This document shows, piece by piece, positions 22,278 through 39,024 of a stretch of 45,800 nucleotides of DNA. The stretch's first letter is position 1. Every line of letters begins with the position of its first letter. Position numbers and translations under genes: made by a program. Under the pieces are notes generated by a model. The model was given only the letters and a program-made list of their open reading frames with translations. It ran no database searches and was not told where the DNA came from. The stretch comes from Nephromyces sp. MM_2019 (lineage: Eukaryota > Apicomplexa > Aconoidasida > Nephromycida): assembly GCA_015657535.1 (NCBI GenBank), contig JADHZB010000166.1, positions 1 through 45,800 on the forward strand, in the 5' to 3' direction.

Positions 22278-25200
22278 ATGGAGGCAGAAAAAGTAGAATC
22301 CCATGAAAATGTACGTATTTTACGATTAAAAAGTCAAGCAGCAACCTCAGAATTCTTCTATTCTTTGTTAGGATGCGCTATTTTGACTTTTATTGCACTC
22401 TTGTACTACCTTGTCCCTGTGGCCACCTTGGCCCTGATAGCTTATCCTATATTTTACGGGATAACTCGAGGCTTCATCCTTTGCGCATTAGTCTTGATAC
22501 TTTCGGTGCTTCTTCCAGCTCCGGAGTGCAAAGCTCTAAGATGCAGTTGGTGAGAAAAAATTCATGAAGAAACTGTTTGATATGTCATGAAGAATGTGGT
22601 TTCACCTAATGATATGATGAAAAATGTTTAGAAATTAACGATTTTTGAGGCAAATTGGGGATTTTTTTCTGTCTGGTGAGTATTTCGTGGAAATTGATAA
22701 AACTTGCCGATAATGCTAAGATAAGGTAGGAAAATGCTGCTACACGCTCGTCTCTTAAGTGAGTGAAATATTTTTCGACATGTCGCCAGTGTATGGTAAG
22801 GAGACAGCAAGTTTCTGCTTCGTAGTTTGTCAAAATTTCAGGCAGGATAAAGCTTTTTGGTGCTTTTTTAAAAAGAGATTTTCATCACCCAAGATCTTGA
22901 ACTTTCTTCATTTTTATAAGCTTCAAACTTGTATTTTACGCATTTTTTCAGTCTTTTACTTTAAAAATCCCCGAATCTGTTGGATTTCTCATACATGCAC
23001 TTCTTTAGTGTCTTCTTCCTACTTCTTTCTGCTTATTTTATCCACTTTTTTTGCGATTTTTGAGGTAGTTTTCTTTATTCGCACTACTTTTAGTGTTGCT
23101 TCTTCATTGAATTCATCAGAGTGACAAGAATTTTCCGCTAACACCACCATTCTCTTTTCTATCTCTCCTTTAGGTTCTTCCGATCTACAGCGAAATATTT
23201 TGAGACGGAGATAATTACCGGTAAGACTAGAGGCTGATTGGTAGCTTCATATTTTTGCAGGTGAGATACATACATATCTATCTGAGTGATTCCACATTTG
23301 GATTACGTCGTTTGAGAGCCTTTCAAGCTTTCGAAAAAGGAATTTTCCGTACTGCATCATATTGTGGGTAAAAGAAAAGACGAAGTTTCGTATTTTTGAG
23401 GCTGAGATTTCCTTTTTGTTTTTTTTCTTGTTTAGAGTACAATGTAGGTGCTTGTGTGTGTTTATGTGTTTGTATGTGTGTTTGTGCGTGTGTGTTTTTC
23501 TCTGCGAATTGTTTCTGTGTGTTTTTCTGTGTGTTCTCTTCGCTTAACCCAGTTTGAGTTTTGATAAACTTTCTGCTTCTTTTTGGATGCTTTTTTTTAT
23601 GGAAAATTACCAAACTCCCAAATTCAGCGGTTTTTTTCTTAGTTTTAGTCGGAAAAGCGCGTAAATTACTGGATAATATTGAAGATTATACCTCCAAATC
23701 ACTAGTATACTCGATTGAAAAAGCTCGTCTAGAAAACCATCCTAATTAAAGCCACTTTTTTTCTCCTTGGAGCGTTAGTTTGCCACTATAGTTTACTTGA
23801 ATCATCTTTTCGCTTCAATAATACAACCTCAAAGCTGTTAAATTACTAGTAAAATGTAAATCAAGCAGGTTTTTCTACACTCTGCAAAAACTATACTTCT
23901 CTTTAAGCTTAGCTTCAGCTTCTTCACTTTTTCGTGTGTATTTTGCCTGTTTCTACGTCTTAAACTTGTAGCGTCTTCTTGCTTTAATTCTTTTGCTTTT
24001 CCCTTTAAAATCGTTTTTTTAGCTTCAAAGGAAGAGTTCTACGCCAGTTCAAAGAAAAACTTCCTCATCCTACTCTTTCCTCATGGAGTAATTTCACTAG
24101 GTTCATTGAGTGCAGCAACTCTTGATCCCTTTCCATACGGTTAGTTTTAAGTAGTGACTTAGTGAATAGTTTGCACGCGGATGAACTCTTTGATTTGCAC
24201 AAAGAAAGATGAACTGTCTTTCATACAGAGATTTGCTCTCTACCACACATACACACACCCAAAATCTCCCGTTTCTTCATGCTCACAGTGTGAATTCTGC
24301 TGCATTTTTCCCTAAACTGGTTAGTTTTTTTTTGGAGGATTTTGTTAAGAAAATATAGTTAAATGCTGCTGTAACTAGTTTTTCAGCCATTCTGCTGGGG
24401 AAATATTATGTCTTTGCTAGAATTTCTGCATTCTTCATGAAAAACAATTGGCAAGAAGATCTTTTTACCTATGTATGTGCATGAAAATCTCACTTTGTGG
24501 GAGTTCAATTCTTTTCTCACCTTCTTTTAGTTTTGTCTTTGGCAGTTTTCATTTCAAATTTATCGATCTTCTGCTTCTTCACGTTTTCATTTTTTGTGTG
24601 TGTGCCTCTTCGTGCAGATAGATCTGTGCTGCATTTTTTTGCAGCTGTTCATGTATACTGATGGCTAAAAGAGATATGTATACCCTTTTAATGCTCTGCT
24701 AATTGGCATGCTTAGGAGTGATGTGTGTACTACTGTGTGTGTGTGTAGAATGTTGCCCCCTAATCTTTGTATGTGTGTGAAATTTTACCCCCTAGTCTCT
24801 TTGTGTATTACGTTTCGAATCGCATACTTTATAGGTTACAGCGTGATATAACACTTTATTTCTCTCTCACTTGCTCTTTATCTCTATCTTCCCCCCTGTT
24901 TCTCCACCTCATCCAAAAACATCCTTACTGTTTAGGCCCAACTGCCGTAGCAAACATCCTCCTATACATTCCAATAATTCGTCACATTTTCTCTGCTTTT
25001 GGGATAACCAGCAGCAATAGAGATAACCTCATTAAATCACTGAAGAAGCAGTCTGTGATACTCTATCCAGGAGGAATGGCAGAGCTCTTTTTGTCTGATC
25101 TTGATAAGGAGGAAATCTATTTTGAAAACAGAAAAGGCTGCGTAAAGGCTGCAATGGTAGATGTTTGATATGGATGTGTTTTTGTATGCAGAAGAGATGA

Positions 25201-27241
25201 AATCAGAGATAAAGAAGAGGGTTTTTTCGAGTTAAAGTGAAGCGATGAAGGATTTGATGAGAGAAAAAGTAGAGTTAATTAAGGGGTAGCTGGATGAAGG
25301 GATTGAATCGCTGCTGCAGCTGATGTGCTTATCTTTTTCTCTTTCGAGAATAGTGAATGACCATGGTGTTATTTACGAGCAACTAGGCTAAGTTTTTTTT
25401 GTTTTCTTTTAGTATTGTAGGGGTGGTATATAGTGTATTGTGTGTGTAGGAGAGATTTTGTGGAATTCTTTATATTTGGGTTGAATTAATGCATTAATTT
25501 TCTTGAGGAGGTGTTTTTGCTCAGTTGTTCTCTGTTTGTAGCTTGGAATTTGGAGGAGAAAGCTTGGAAGAAGGCGGAGAAGGAGGGTTAGAAGGAAGAG
25601 GAGAAGAAGGAGGGGGAGAAGAAGGAGAAGAAAAAGGAAAGGAAGGGGAAAAGAGGGAGAAGAAAAAGCAAAAGCAGAAGAAGATGATGATGATGAATCA
25701 AAAGCAAAAGCAAAAGAAGAGAAAAAAGTAGAAGTAACGAAATAACAGCAGCTAGCCTTTATTATCTTCCTTCAGTGGTGTGCAAATCACTTTGTAGCAT
25801 ATCCCCTGATTAAATTGGGCTTTCTTCCAGACTTTACTACTAAACGCTAACAGTAGCTATGAGAGATCCACACACCTTTATTTTTACTAAGAAGTAGAGA
25901 GCTTAAGAGTTCGTGAAAAGCTTTGTTTTCTCGTTACTTCTTCTATGGCCGGTTTTTTTGAAGTGAGTGCTGTGTTATACGTGTGTGTGCATTTTTTTAG
26001 CTTTAAAAGCCTATTTTAGTGTGTGAACTTAATTTGAAGTTATTAAGCATGTTTACGTCTGCCATACCTGTTTTTTGTATGTGTATTCAGAATGAGTTTG
26101 TGTGTTTATTCAGAATGTGTTTATTTTTTTGCGTGTCTGTGAATGCTCTTGTGGATTTATTCTGTTTTTTTTATGTGTGTATTTCTATATTTCTCTGCAT
26201 GTACTTGTATTTGTGTGTGTGTTTATCTTTAGGTGCCTCCTGCGTTTTGTTGCGTGTCTTTGCGCTTGAATTTGATGCCGTTAAAAGCGTACATTACAGT
26301 GGATTCAAGCGTGTGTTTCACCCTCATTTTTCTGTGCTTAGCAAGCAGGAGCGGATATTATAGTATGTTACGTCTTTGGGAACACTCAGCTCTTCAAAGT
26401 GATAAAACATGGACCTTTAGCAAAGCTCTCTAGATCGTTAAAATCTGCAATAACTTTTTTCTGGGGGATTTGTGGGCTGCCTATTCCCTATAAGTGAGTC
26501 GAATTTTTGGGTAACATCTTCACTCTACAGTGACGTACACGCACAGGGAACGCAACCCGCAAACCCCTTTCATAGAGTGAAAAAAAACACACAGAACACA
26601 CAACCCACAAACCCCTTTCGTGGAGCGATACGCCCACATATAGGGCAAACAGCCCACGGACCCCTAGGAGTCACTATTATGCTTCATGAATTCTTACGCC
26701 GAATCTGTATGTGCTTACACAATAAGGCCTCAGTATAAAAGCGCATGTTCTTCTTCTAGTTCAAAAGTGTGTGTGTACGTGTGTGTATATATCTATATAT
26801 GTCCGTAGATGTGTGTATGCAGGTGTGCGTGACACACATAAGCGTGTGTTCTTACCTCCATGAACACTATTTTTGAATACTTTGCTGCTGTTTCTAACTA
26901 CCTGTGTGCATTCTCTCAAAATTTTTTTAACTCTTATAGAAAGCTTAATGCTTATATTGTGTGTGCTCAAGTGCTTCTTTCTTCTTTCCTCCTCCCTGAC
27001 TTTTTCAGTTAATTTCGCTTTGTAAGCGTGATGATCTGCTCCCTCATATATTCCATATGTTTTCAGAACAAAAGTCTTGTTTGCTGTTAGCTCTCCCATT
27101 CCTGTTCCTGAGAACTCTGATCCAAGTCAGGAAGATGTGGAAAAAATGCACAAAAAACTGAAGGAAAAAGTTATTGAGCTTTTTAATGAGTACAAAGTTC
27201 GGCTCGTGGCTTTTAAAGACAAAGAGCTCATCGTGCGCTAA
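22278..27241 (+). CDS. DGAT2: DGAT2-family acyl-CoA:acylglycerol acyltransferase, 6 exons, complete
   Basis: Exons are 22278-22549, 23174-23220, 24023-24139, 24936-25156, 26342-26493 and 27067-27241, total 984 nt, 327 residues plus TAA; all five introns are GT-AG with matching phases (2,1,1,0,2). Enzymes of this family make triacylglycerol (or related esters) from diacylglycerol and acyl-CoA in the ER membrane. Residues about 24-80 are strongly hydrophobic and likely form the membrane hairpin. Then come KYF (98-100), FPHG (125-128, where most DGAT2 proteins have HPHG), PFPYG, YPGGMAELFL (189-198), RKGCVKAAMQAG (211-222), FGNTQ (231-235), FWGICGLPIPY and a closing SPIPVPE. This order is diagnostic for the DGAT2/MGAT superfamily. 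The start at 22278 is the first ATG in frame that precedes the hydrophobic region. It could be a mono- or diacylglycerol or wax-type acyltransferase; motifs do not separate these. Confidence 0.93.
25551..25733 (+). repeat. Polypurine tract in DGAT2 intron 4
   Basis: About 180 bases of the plus strand are almost only A and G (GGAGAAGAAGG-type words, then AAAGCAAAAGCAGAAG and a GATGAT run). It lies between the donor at 25157 and the acceptor at 26341. An apparent Glu/Lys-rich protein here is an artefact. Confidence 0.9.
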
Positions 27242-27278
27242 TTATGGAGCTTATCAAAATGAATGAGGAGGAGGGATA

Positions 27279-27312
27279 GTGTGTGTGTGTATGTGTGTGT
27301 GTGTGTGTGTGC
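27279..27312. repeat. GT microsatellite downstream of DGAT2
   Basis: A (GT)n run with one A interruption, starting 38 bases past the DGAT2 stop codon and therefore probably in its 3' UTR. Confidence 0.9.
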
Positions 27313-29094
27313 TATTAGTGCTGGTAGAACTTTATTTTCAAAGAAACTCAAAAAGCTCGTGATGACATTTTAGCTGTCACTGTTCGGGTTTAAACTTAGC
27401 ATGTTGAGGAGGAACTTGGCAGATTTCTTGAGGAATTTGACAGGAAATTGCAGAATTTGATGGTTTTTTTTCTTGATTTCCTGAGAATAATGAGAGGAAG
27501 TTACGCAATGAATATTTCCTCAGTTTTTCCCTTTTTTTAAGTGGACTTTTTTATGAAGGCAGGTTTTTTTGGGTTTAGCAGTTTGCCTTCTTGTGGCTTG
27601 CCCATATCATGGGGGTGAGTTTTCCCTAAATCTTTGACTATTTTTTCAATAGTCGCTGTGTGTACATGATCTTATAAAATTATCCCCTAATGCTTGCCTG
27701 CAGGTGCTATTGTATAGTACATTTTTTCCTATCCAATATGCTGTGTGAATTGGTTCCGCGAACAATTTTTTGGGTTTCTACGTACACCTTTGTAACCTCA
27801 ATCGTACTGATATTGACTCGCTGATTTTTTCCAAAGCACACACACTCGTTTAGTTCACTGCAGCATGATGGAAGATATATGTCACCAAAGATAAAAGCGC
27901 CTGCTCAATTGCTCCTTTTGAGGTTTTTAGAGACTTAGCCTTCTGACGTTTTTTTGCGTGTGCGGATTTAAATTTTTATGTTTTATGTGGTAAAGAATTT
28001 TTAGGTTTAATACAGTCATTGAATAGTCGTATTTGGGTATTTTTTGTGTCTGTTACTTGGATTTTTGGTGTGTTTCTTGCTTTGTAGTCTAGCCAATGCA
28101 GTATTGAGTACCTTTTTATTTGTGGATACTTGCTTTCTCTTCCGTTTGTTTTCCTGCCTTTCTATTCCTAGTGTGTGTGTTTACTTTCTCTTCCAAGACC
28201 TTTTTTTCTAGCCTGGGAGGTGTGTTGTTTTTAAGTGAATCTCAGGTATTCTCTGTATGCTTTAAAATTGTTGCGTGCGTAACCTACTATTTCTGCATCA
28301 TTGTTTGTTTTTGTGCTTGAAATAGGAGAATTTGCATCTTCTTCACTTCATTCCGTGGAGCCACTATACTGAGTTTTGTGTAGTGATTGCGTTTTTAGCT
28401 TAGCTTTTCGTAACACTTTTATTTGTAATGCTTTTTTCTTAGTTGCGAAACTGATTAAAGCATTGAGGGAAATCTCGTTGTGAAATGGTATGGATGCGGC
28501 GAACTTGGCGTTCAGAAGCAGCGTTAGCTGTGATATCTTCTTGTGTGTGTAGAAATCTTGTAAAGTTGTATATTATTCTAAAACCATATTTGCTGTTTTG
28601 CGATATATTTCAAAGGGTGTGATGCTGTATAAGCACCCCCCCTTATCGCCGGTGCAACTTATACAATGTTGTTTTCGACGAATGCTTCGCAGTTTTGCTG
28701 TATTATAGTTATATGTTTCATTCTTTGCTTCAAAGTTTGGTGTGTGGTTTATGCACGCTCATATTGTGCCAAAGGACTTACAGCTACTTTGATTCAATAT
28801 CATAAAAGAGGAAATTTTTGTATTTTTGTTTCAACTTCTTTCGCCCTTTTAGTAAGCTAATTTTCAGCCTGCTTAGATAGAACCATTCGATCAATGTTGA
28901 GTGTGAGATATTCCCGTGTTAAAAGCCCTGTTTTGCAGATGAAAGAATTTGAGCATGCTAAAATTGGAAAAAATTGCTTCAAAAGATTTAATAAACAAAG
29001 ATGAATTCGCCATTTTAAAACTGTATAAATCGCTCTACAAATGATAGGTAAATATACGCTAATTTAATTTATGACAACTTGAATATTTTGGGAA

Positions 29095-29190
29095 GCGAAA
29101 TGAGAGCCTTATTAGCAGAAGATGATGTAGGAAATGAGATGAGATTATTATTAGCAGGAGTTGATACCCCAAGTGAGATGAGAGCATCTG
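29095..29190. repeat. 39-bp imperfect tandem repeat, about 2.5 copies
   Basis: Units share AATGAGATGAGA...TTATTAGCAG-A followed by GATG or GATAC. Copies begin near 29095, 29130 and 29169; the last is cut short. Confidence 0.7.
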
Positions 29191-30586
29191 CTTAAGCTAC
29201 TTATCATAGCTTTGATAGTCAGCTTGCAACTATTAATTCGCTTAGTCAGCTAAAAAGTCGGGGTAAAACTAAGTTTGCTACCGTCTCCTAGGTGCTATTT
29301 CCCCTTGTTACACGGAGAGCAATTATGCTCGAGCGCTCACACTTGGGATTGCCGATCATGCTGTATAATTGGCATATCAGTGAAGATTGGCTGCTAAGTA
29401 GTATATTTTTTGCTAACGAGCTGAATTCGTAACAAACTCATCGTTTTGTAAGTAATGTCTTTTTGGAGTTTTTTATTGCTGAAAATGCAACGGTTAAAGC
29501 CTCTTTCGCTGCTACCCTTTAAGTTTAACTGAACTTCGCCTTTCCCAAATTTTTTGGGATAACAATACCTACAAAGTAATCGCATAGCCTTGGCCATTTA
29601 AGGCAGAAAGTTATGGGATGTTTGCCACTCATAGTTGCTGGGATTACGCTGTTGCTGCAAAGTATTCTGCTTTTTGTGATTTTCTCCACCCTATTAATGA
29701 GCTTTTCCGGTATCTGCTCTCAACTATCATTCACGGCACCACAGAGGGAAATACTGCAGCCTACGGTGCTGTGTCGCTAGGACGCAGTTGCAGTGGGGTG
29801 CCTGAAGTAGGGAGAGAAAGTAGTAGAGCGGATAAGAACAAGATATCGTGGAGCTCGTGAGAGTGGATTCATCTCTGAAATTGAAATTCACGAGGAAAAA
29901 CAACTACTGAAGGAAGTGAACGCATTAACTGGTATGAAATTATGGGTGTGGCTTATAGAAAAAACAGGGAGAGAGGATGAGCCTCGAGACAAAAGCTTGC
30001 AATGGGCAACCATTCACCTCCTACTGCTTCTCCCTATGGGAGGGCTGGATGAGTCTCCGCTTAAACCCCTTATCTGCTTCGCTAGTTAGCGTGCGTGGCC
30101 CTCTATTGCCGGTAGCATAGGGGCTTGCAGTGGCTATGATGGATCCGCAGCCTCTGTTTCACTATGATGAGAGCAGAACTGCAAAGCTAGTGTCAAGTAT
30201 TTTAAATCAGAGAGGATAAGATCGTCAGCGTTATTACGAATCTCGTTGCCTTGAGGACAAATCGGTTGATTGGATGATTGGCCTCAACCACGCCTAATGC
30301 ATGGGATCTAGAATATCACCTGGCTCTTTTTTCGAGGGAGCAGTAACAAGTATAACTTCCCGATATATTCCTTCCTAGAACCATCATAATTTTAGCTCTT
30401 CATCGTGTATGCGCAATTAGTGAGGCAGTAATTTCCACACAAAACCGTTCATTCTAGTAAAGGCTCGAACTTTTTACATGCTGATATGCTGAGGTGACAG
30501 CGTAATAATGAAAAGGCGCGCGTCTTGTGGGGGTCTCCTGAGGAATTTACCAATCCACCCGCTGTTTTGATACAAGTTTGCTGCGT

Positions 30587-30840
30587 GACGCTGAATTGTT
30601 GCTATGTTATCATGATGATTTCTCTCCGTGCTTGGTAATGCTATGCAGTTATTGACAAAGCAAGCTAGCTTCATGACGCTAGATTTCTGCTAGGTTATCA
30701 GGACAATTTCTCCCCTTGGTTCCTAGTGCTACTTAGCTATTGACAAAGCAAGTTAGCTACGCAATCCTATATTTCTACTAGGTTCTATTACAGCGTGAAT
30801 AATTTCTCCCCGTGCTTCGCACTAACTTATTCGCGAAATA
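30587..30840. repeat. About 88-bp tandem repeat, three diverged copies
   Basis: Copies start near 30587, 30675 and 30761. Shared blocks are GACGCT-GATT, GCTA-GTTATCA-GA, AATTTCTCCCC-TG-TTC, and (copies 1 and 2) TATTGACAAAGCAAG-TAGCT. Copy 3 carries a short insertion before AATTTCTCCCCGTGCTTC. Confidence 0.8.
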
Positions 30841-33800
30841 TACACGCTCTGTTATATTGCAGGTGCCTTTGCCAGGCGTAGCTTGCAGGCGACTATAGCA
30901 CTAACGCGCTGAAAGTGGGATTATGCCAATGCTGCCTGGTTAACAGTGGCCCTAGTTTTTCTCAATGGCTTCTGTCACTGAGTGGAGGCGCGATTGCTAG
31001 TTTGGCGACATGCTTGGTCTCCTCAAAATGAGGCGTAGCTAGAATGCACTAACTCGCAACCTGCGAATAATCCCGCAATAATTTTTAACGCTGTTGTTGC
31101 TGCTGCTAATCCACTTTAAGCGTTTGACCTAAGCTTGCCTGCTTGCGGACGCCCAATGCAAAAAGCTGGCCTGTAGCTGAGTGCCTGCGCGGGTTAACCA
31201 AGGGGCGTGGCATGAGCTGAAATGGCGTTAACCAGTAACTTTTAGCGCAGTAATACTTATGCTACCAATCCTATTTCTAAATAAATAAAATATACTTGTA
31301 TTTGCAGTTAGAAAAGTATACAAGTATTTCGTTAAGAGATGTGTATATGCCTGCTAATACTTATAGCTCAGAATTGATTTAACGTCAAGAACTAATAAAA
31401 ATAATAAAACGGCATACCCCGAGTAGAAAACTCGTCGCTTGTAGTTTTCAGAGGATTCACTCCATCCAAAGGTAAGCATTACCGGTGCAACCCTACGCAA
31501 GATTTCAAGTGGTTAATCTGCTTAGAGCTGCCAAAATATATATATAGCGCACAGCTAGGTGTATATGTGCTACATTGATGCTTTGGCAAGCTATGAAACT
31601 TTTCGACTTGTAGGCACTGTGCATTTGCATTTCGTAGTACCTTTATTACTATTCCAGAGCAACTTAGCAGCTGCGAGAGTAATTCTATTATCAGGTTACT
31701 TTTTATGAGTTTTTTCTTATTCTTAAGCGCTTAATTTCTATTACTGGCGACTTGAAGTAGCTCACATTTGGTAAAACTACCTTGGCAACCTTGAGCAGCT
31801 TTTGTGGTGCTCTTGGGCTCTATAAAGTATACCGAGCTAAGTAATACCAACCACTTGACTTAAAGTTTGCCAATATTTACGAGCTTTAGTACTCTAATAA
31901 TGCAGTTAAAGCATATAGTGCAGCCTAGCATTCACGACTGGCTCCATTTCAATTACACATTCTCCCAGTGGCAGTGCCCCCACATAGAGAACTATTACTA
32001 ACTAGGTGCCCTCCTGAAATACACTGACTGGTACTTTATGCAAAAATTTTGCGTAAACTATAATGCGCTTTCAATACAATGCCATATGCTGCCTAAAAAC
32101 TTAGCAGGGACTACGAAAGTAGATTATATACTGGGACGATTTTTGGGTGACTAAATGAATGGCAAGATAAAAAATGTGCCATCACAGGTATAGGAATTTT
32201 ATTCGTGTGAAAGAGAGATTATTCACCTCAATATAAAATGCTAATGTATAAGGCTCTCTTTGCTCATTCGATTTAATTATAAAATGGGTGTATGTGCATA
32301 TAAAGGGCGCAGCTGAGTGCCAGGGAAGTGCAAGGCAGGAGTGCTGCTTAGTGCCACGAGTTTTTAGTTCTTTGGCAAAATGACGGAGTAAGTGCAGATG
32401 AAAATAATACGTAGCAACGGGCAAGTTTGGTGCTCCTAGTTTAGTTGTTACACCAGCAAGAGAGAAGTGTTGCAATGCGGATAGGGTAAATCTATGTTTT
32501 AAAAGCATATAATGCAGCAGTACAAAATCACAGAACTTTAGAAGGGGGTAACTTTAAAAGTCTGCCATTTATCGCAAGTCAAGCATGACGCTACGAATAA
32601 AGGATGAGAATGAATTGAGAGTCTCCATGGCTTATTTTAGCTTATAAGCGGTAACTAGGCCTTCATAAACTATCGTGGCATTGGATCATCATAGAGATGT
32701 AGCTCGTCATTCGAAATTTTTCAATTACTGAAACGTGGCTCAAAACAAATGATTTAGTAATAATTGCAGCTTCCAGCAATAGTAAAAGTCCTAGGCGTGC
32801 TTTCAATATCAGTGGATTAAATTGCTGATTCTACCCTGTATATATTCTTTCTCAATGAATATTAATTAGCCAATGTGGTGTACATATCAAAACTGCGACT
32901 CCATTGGGCGTAGCTGAATTAAACATCTAGCGAGTAGTGAGGTGATGAGCTCAAAAGACAAGTCGACCAACCGCTATGCAGGCATATCTTTAAGAGCAAG
33001 AAACTAAGAAGCTTAAGAAAATTTTACTGCTGTCCTCTATATTACGTAGTTGCAGTTACGAAAGAAGCTTCAGTTGTCGATCTTTCTCATCATTTGTATG
33101 TTCTGCATTAATGAGCATCATTCATCTGTGTATTTGCTACCGCTGTCACAAAAAATATTACAGCATCACCTATTTTCGATCCCCAATTTTTGTACTAAAA
33201 GAAAGCAAAAAAAACAAACATACCCCTCAGAATAACAGCAAATTTTTTGAAATTATGCGTTGGAAAAGTTTACAAAAATGATAGCATAGAAAGCACAAGG
33301 TTTCCATGCCATGGTTGACACCTGCGTAATACTGGCTATCCCTTTATATTTCCTTTTGGAAGCATTATTCCGTACACTTAAGTTTATTTTTGAACCGCCA
33401 CGCCGAATAGAATATTTTCTTATAGCTTATCATATGTAAAAGTCATATTGGAGTAGCAATTTCAATTTAACAATATAAAATCGGATTTGAAAAGGAGAAT
33501 TGTTTTTCGAAATATAAATAAGAAAGATATAGCATTTTTTCTAGTAAATAAACATAAAGTAGCTGCTTAAGGGTCGTTTATTATCAAAAAAGCGAAAGAA
33601 GACAAGGTACATCTACGATTGGGGAGGTATGCAAGATCCATGCCATTACTTGTATAACTTTGTAGTTGTGGGATTTTAGGGGAAAGATTTTCTGTCACTC
33701 AATAATGCTTTGAACAATCCAAGCCAATCAAAATGCTAAGCAAAGTGGCAGGCGCACTAATTCAAAGTACTGTTAATGTGAAAAGTTTGCTTTTACAAAT

Positions 33801-34197
33801 TCGAGCTAGTTGCATGTTTTAAAGCAATCACGTTTCACTCGTATTATATTGGTTTTTTACCCTTTCCTATCTTTTTATTAATACATTTAGAATGCTTTTT
33901 TAGGCAAAAACATATCTTTAGCGCATATCAGGCAACAGTGATATTTGTGGTTGCACTTTTTTTTTGAACAAGTTAGCGCCGTTGTTCTATTCGGTAAGAT
34001 GGTGCATCATAACTAACCAGAAATCTCCAGATTCACTTGGACATCATGCTCAAACTAACTTCTTGTCAGTAAAATTTTTCGAATGTCAGAGCTTAGAATT
34101 ATATTCTGCTAGCTATAACAGCAAACAAAACTATATATATGGTCGTGTAATAAACCCAATCTACTTCAAATGCTTTCTTCAGTTAACACGTATCGGA

Positions 34198-38612
<4,415 letters not shown>

Positions 38613-39024
38613 TTTTTCAATGTCGTCGTTGGCCGTGGATCACATTAGAAATAGAGCTGTAGAGAGTTCGGCAACGCCCCTACAGGAGCAGATCGAAGCG
38701 AAAAGGCATTGAAAAATCTTCTTTCATTTTATGACCACGAACATATACGATTCATAGCAGCACCGCTCCATATGGTACGTTTCACATCGCAGAGGCAGGT
38801 GACCATTGAATGAGGCCATTGGAAAATGCGCTATACCATGGAACCAGGAAGATACTTGTAAGAATTTTATAATTACCGAGGCGAACATACACTTACATGC
38901 CAAAGGGAAATATAGAGGCGTCAGAAGCTTGAGAACAAATTCATAACTCAGTAGCATGAAAGCTATGTGCATTACAAAAGTCATCACTAGTATACAAGGG
39001 AGGGGAGTATACCTCGGCAAACAA
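38613..39024. other. Convergent spacer after actin
   Basis: Contains the actin 3' UTR. On the minus strand 39020-38724 is open, with a GTAAGT donor near 38898 and a possible 42-nt intron; the translation is hydrophobic and unrecognised, and no upstream exon connects convincingly, so I do not call a gene. Confidence 0.35.

Larger units (their letters stand above)
27242..34197. other. Gene-free stretch of about 7 kb between DGAT2 and actin
   Basis: No exon model with good splice sites was found. Just after DGAT2, plus-strand segments at 27330-27400 and 27390-27470 read protein-like (ETQKARDDIL, then EEELGRFLEEFDRKLQNLM) but are interrupted; they could be one or two exons, or a decayed gene. 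Repeats: a GT run at 27279-27312, a 39-bp repeat at 29095-29190 and an 88-bp repeat at 30587-30840. The part 29200-31300 has more CG dinucleotides and long mixed-composition sequence than its AT-rich flanks, yet is closed in all frames. The last part should contain the actin promoter and 5' UTR. Confidence 0.45.

Noticed and set aside
23260..23365. An exon-like segment between DGAT2 exons 2 and 3
   Set aside because: Exon 2 ends in phase 1, and this segment is only open in phase 0. Joining exon 2 directly to 24023 restores the family sequence.
25525..25731. A Glu/Lys/Gly-rich protein
   Set aside because: It is the translation of a polypurine tract within a DGAT2 intron.
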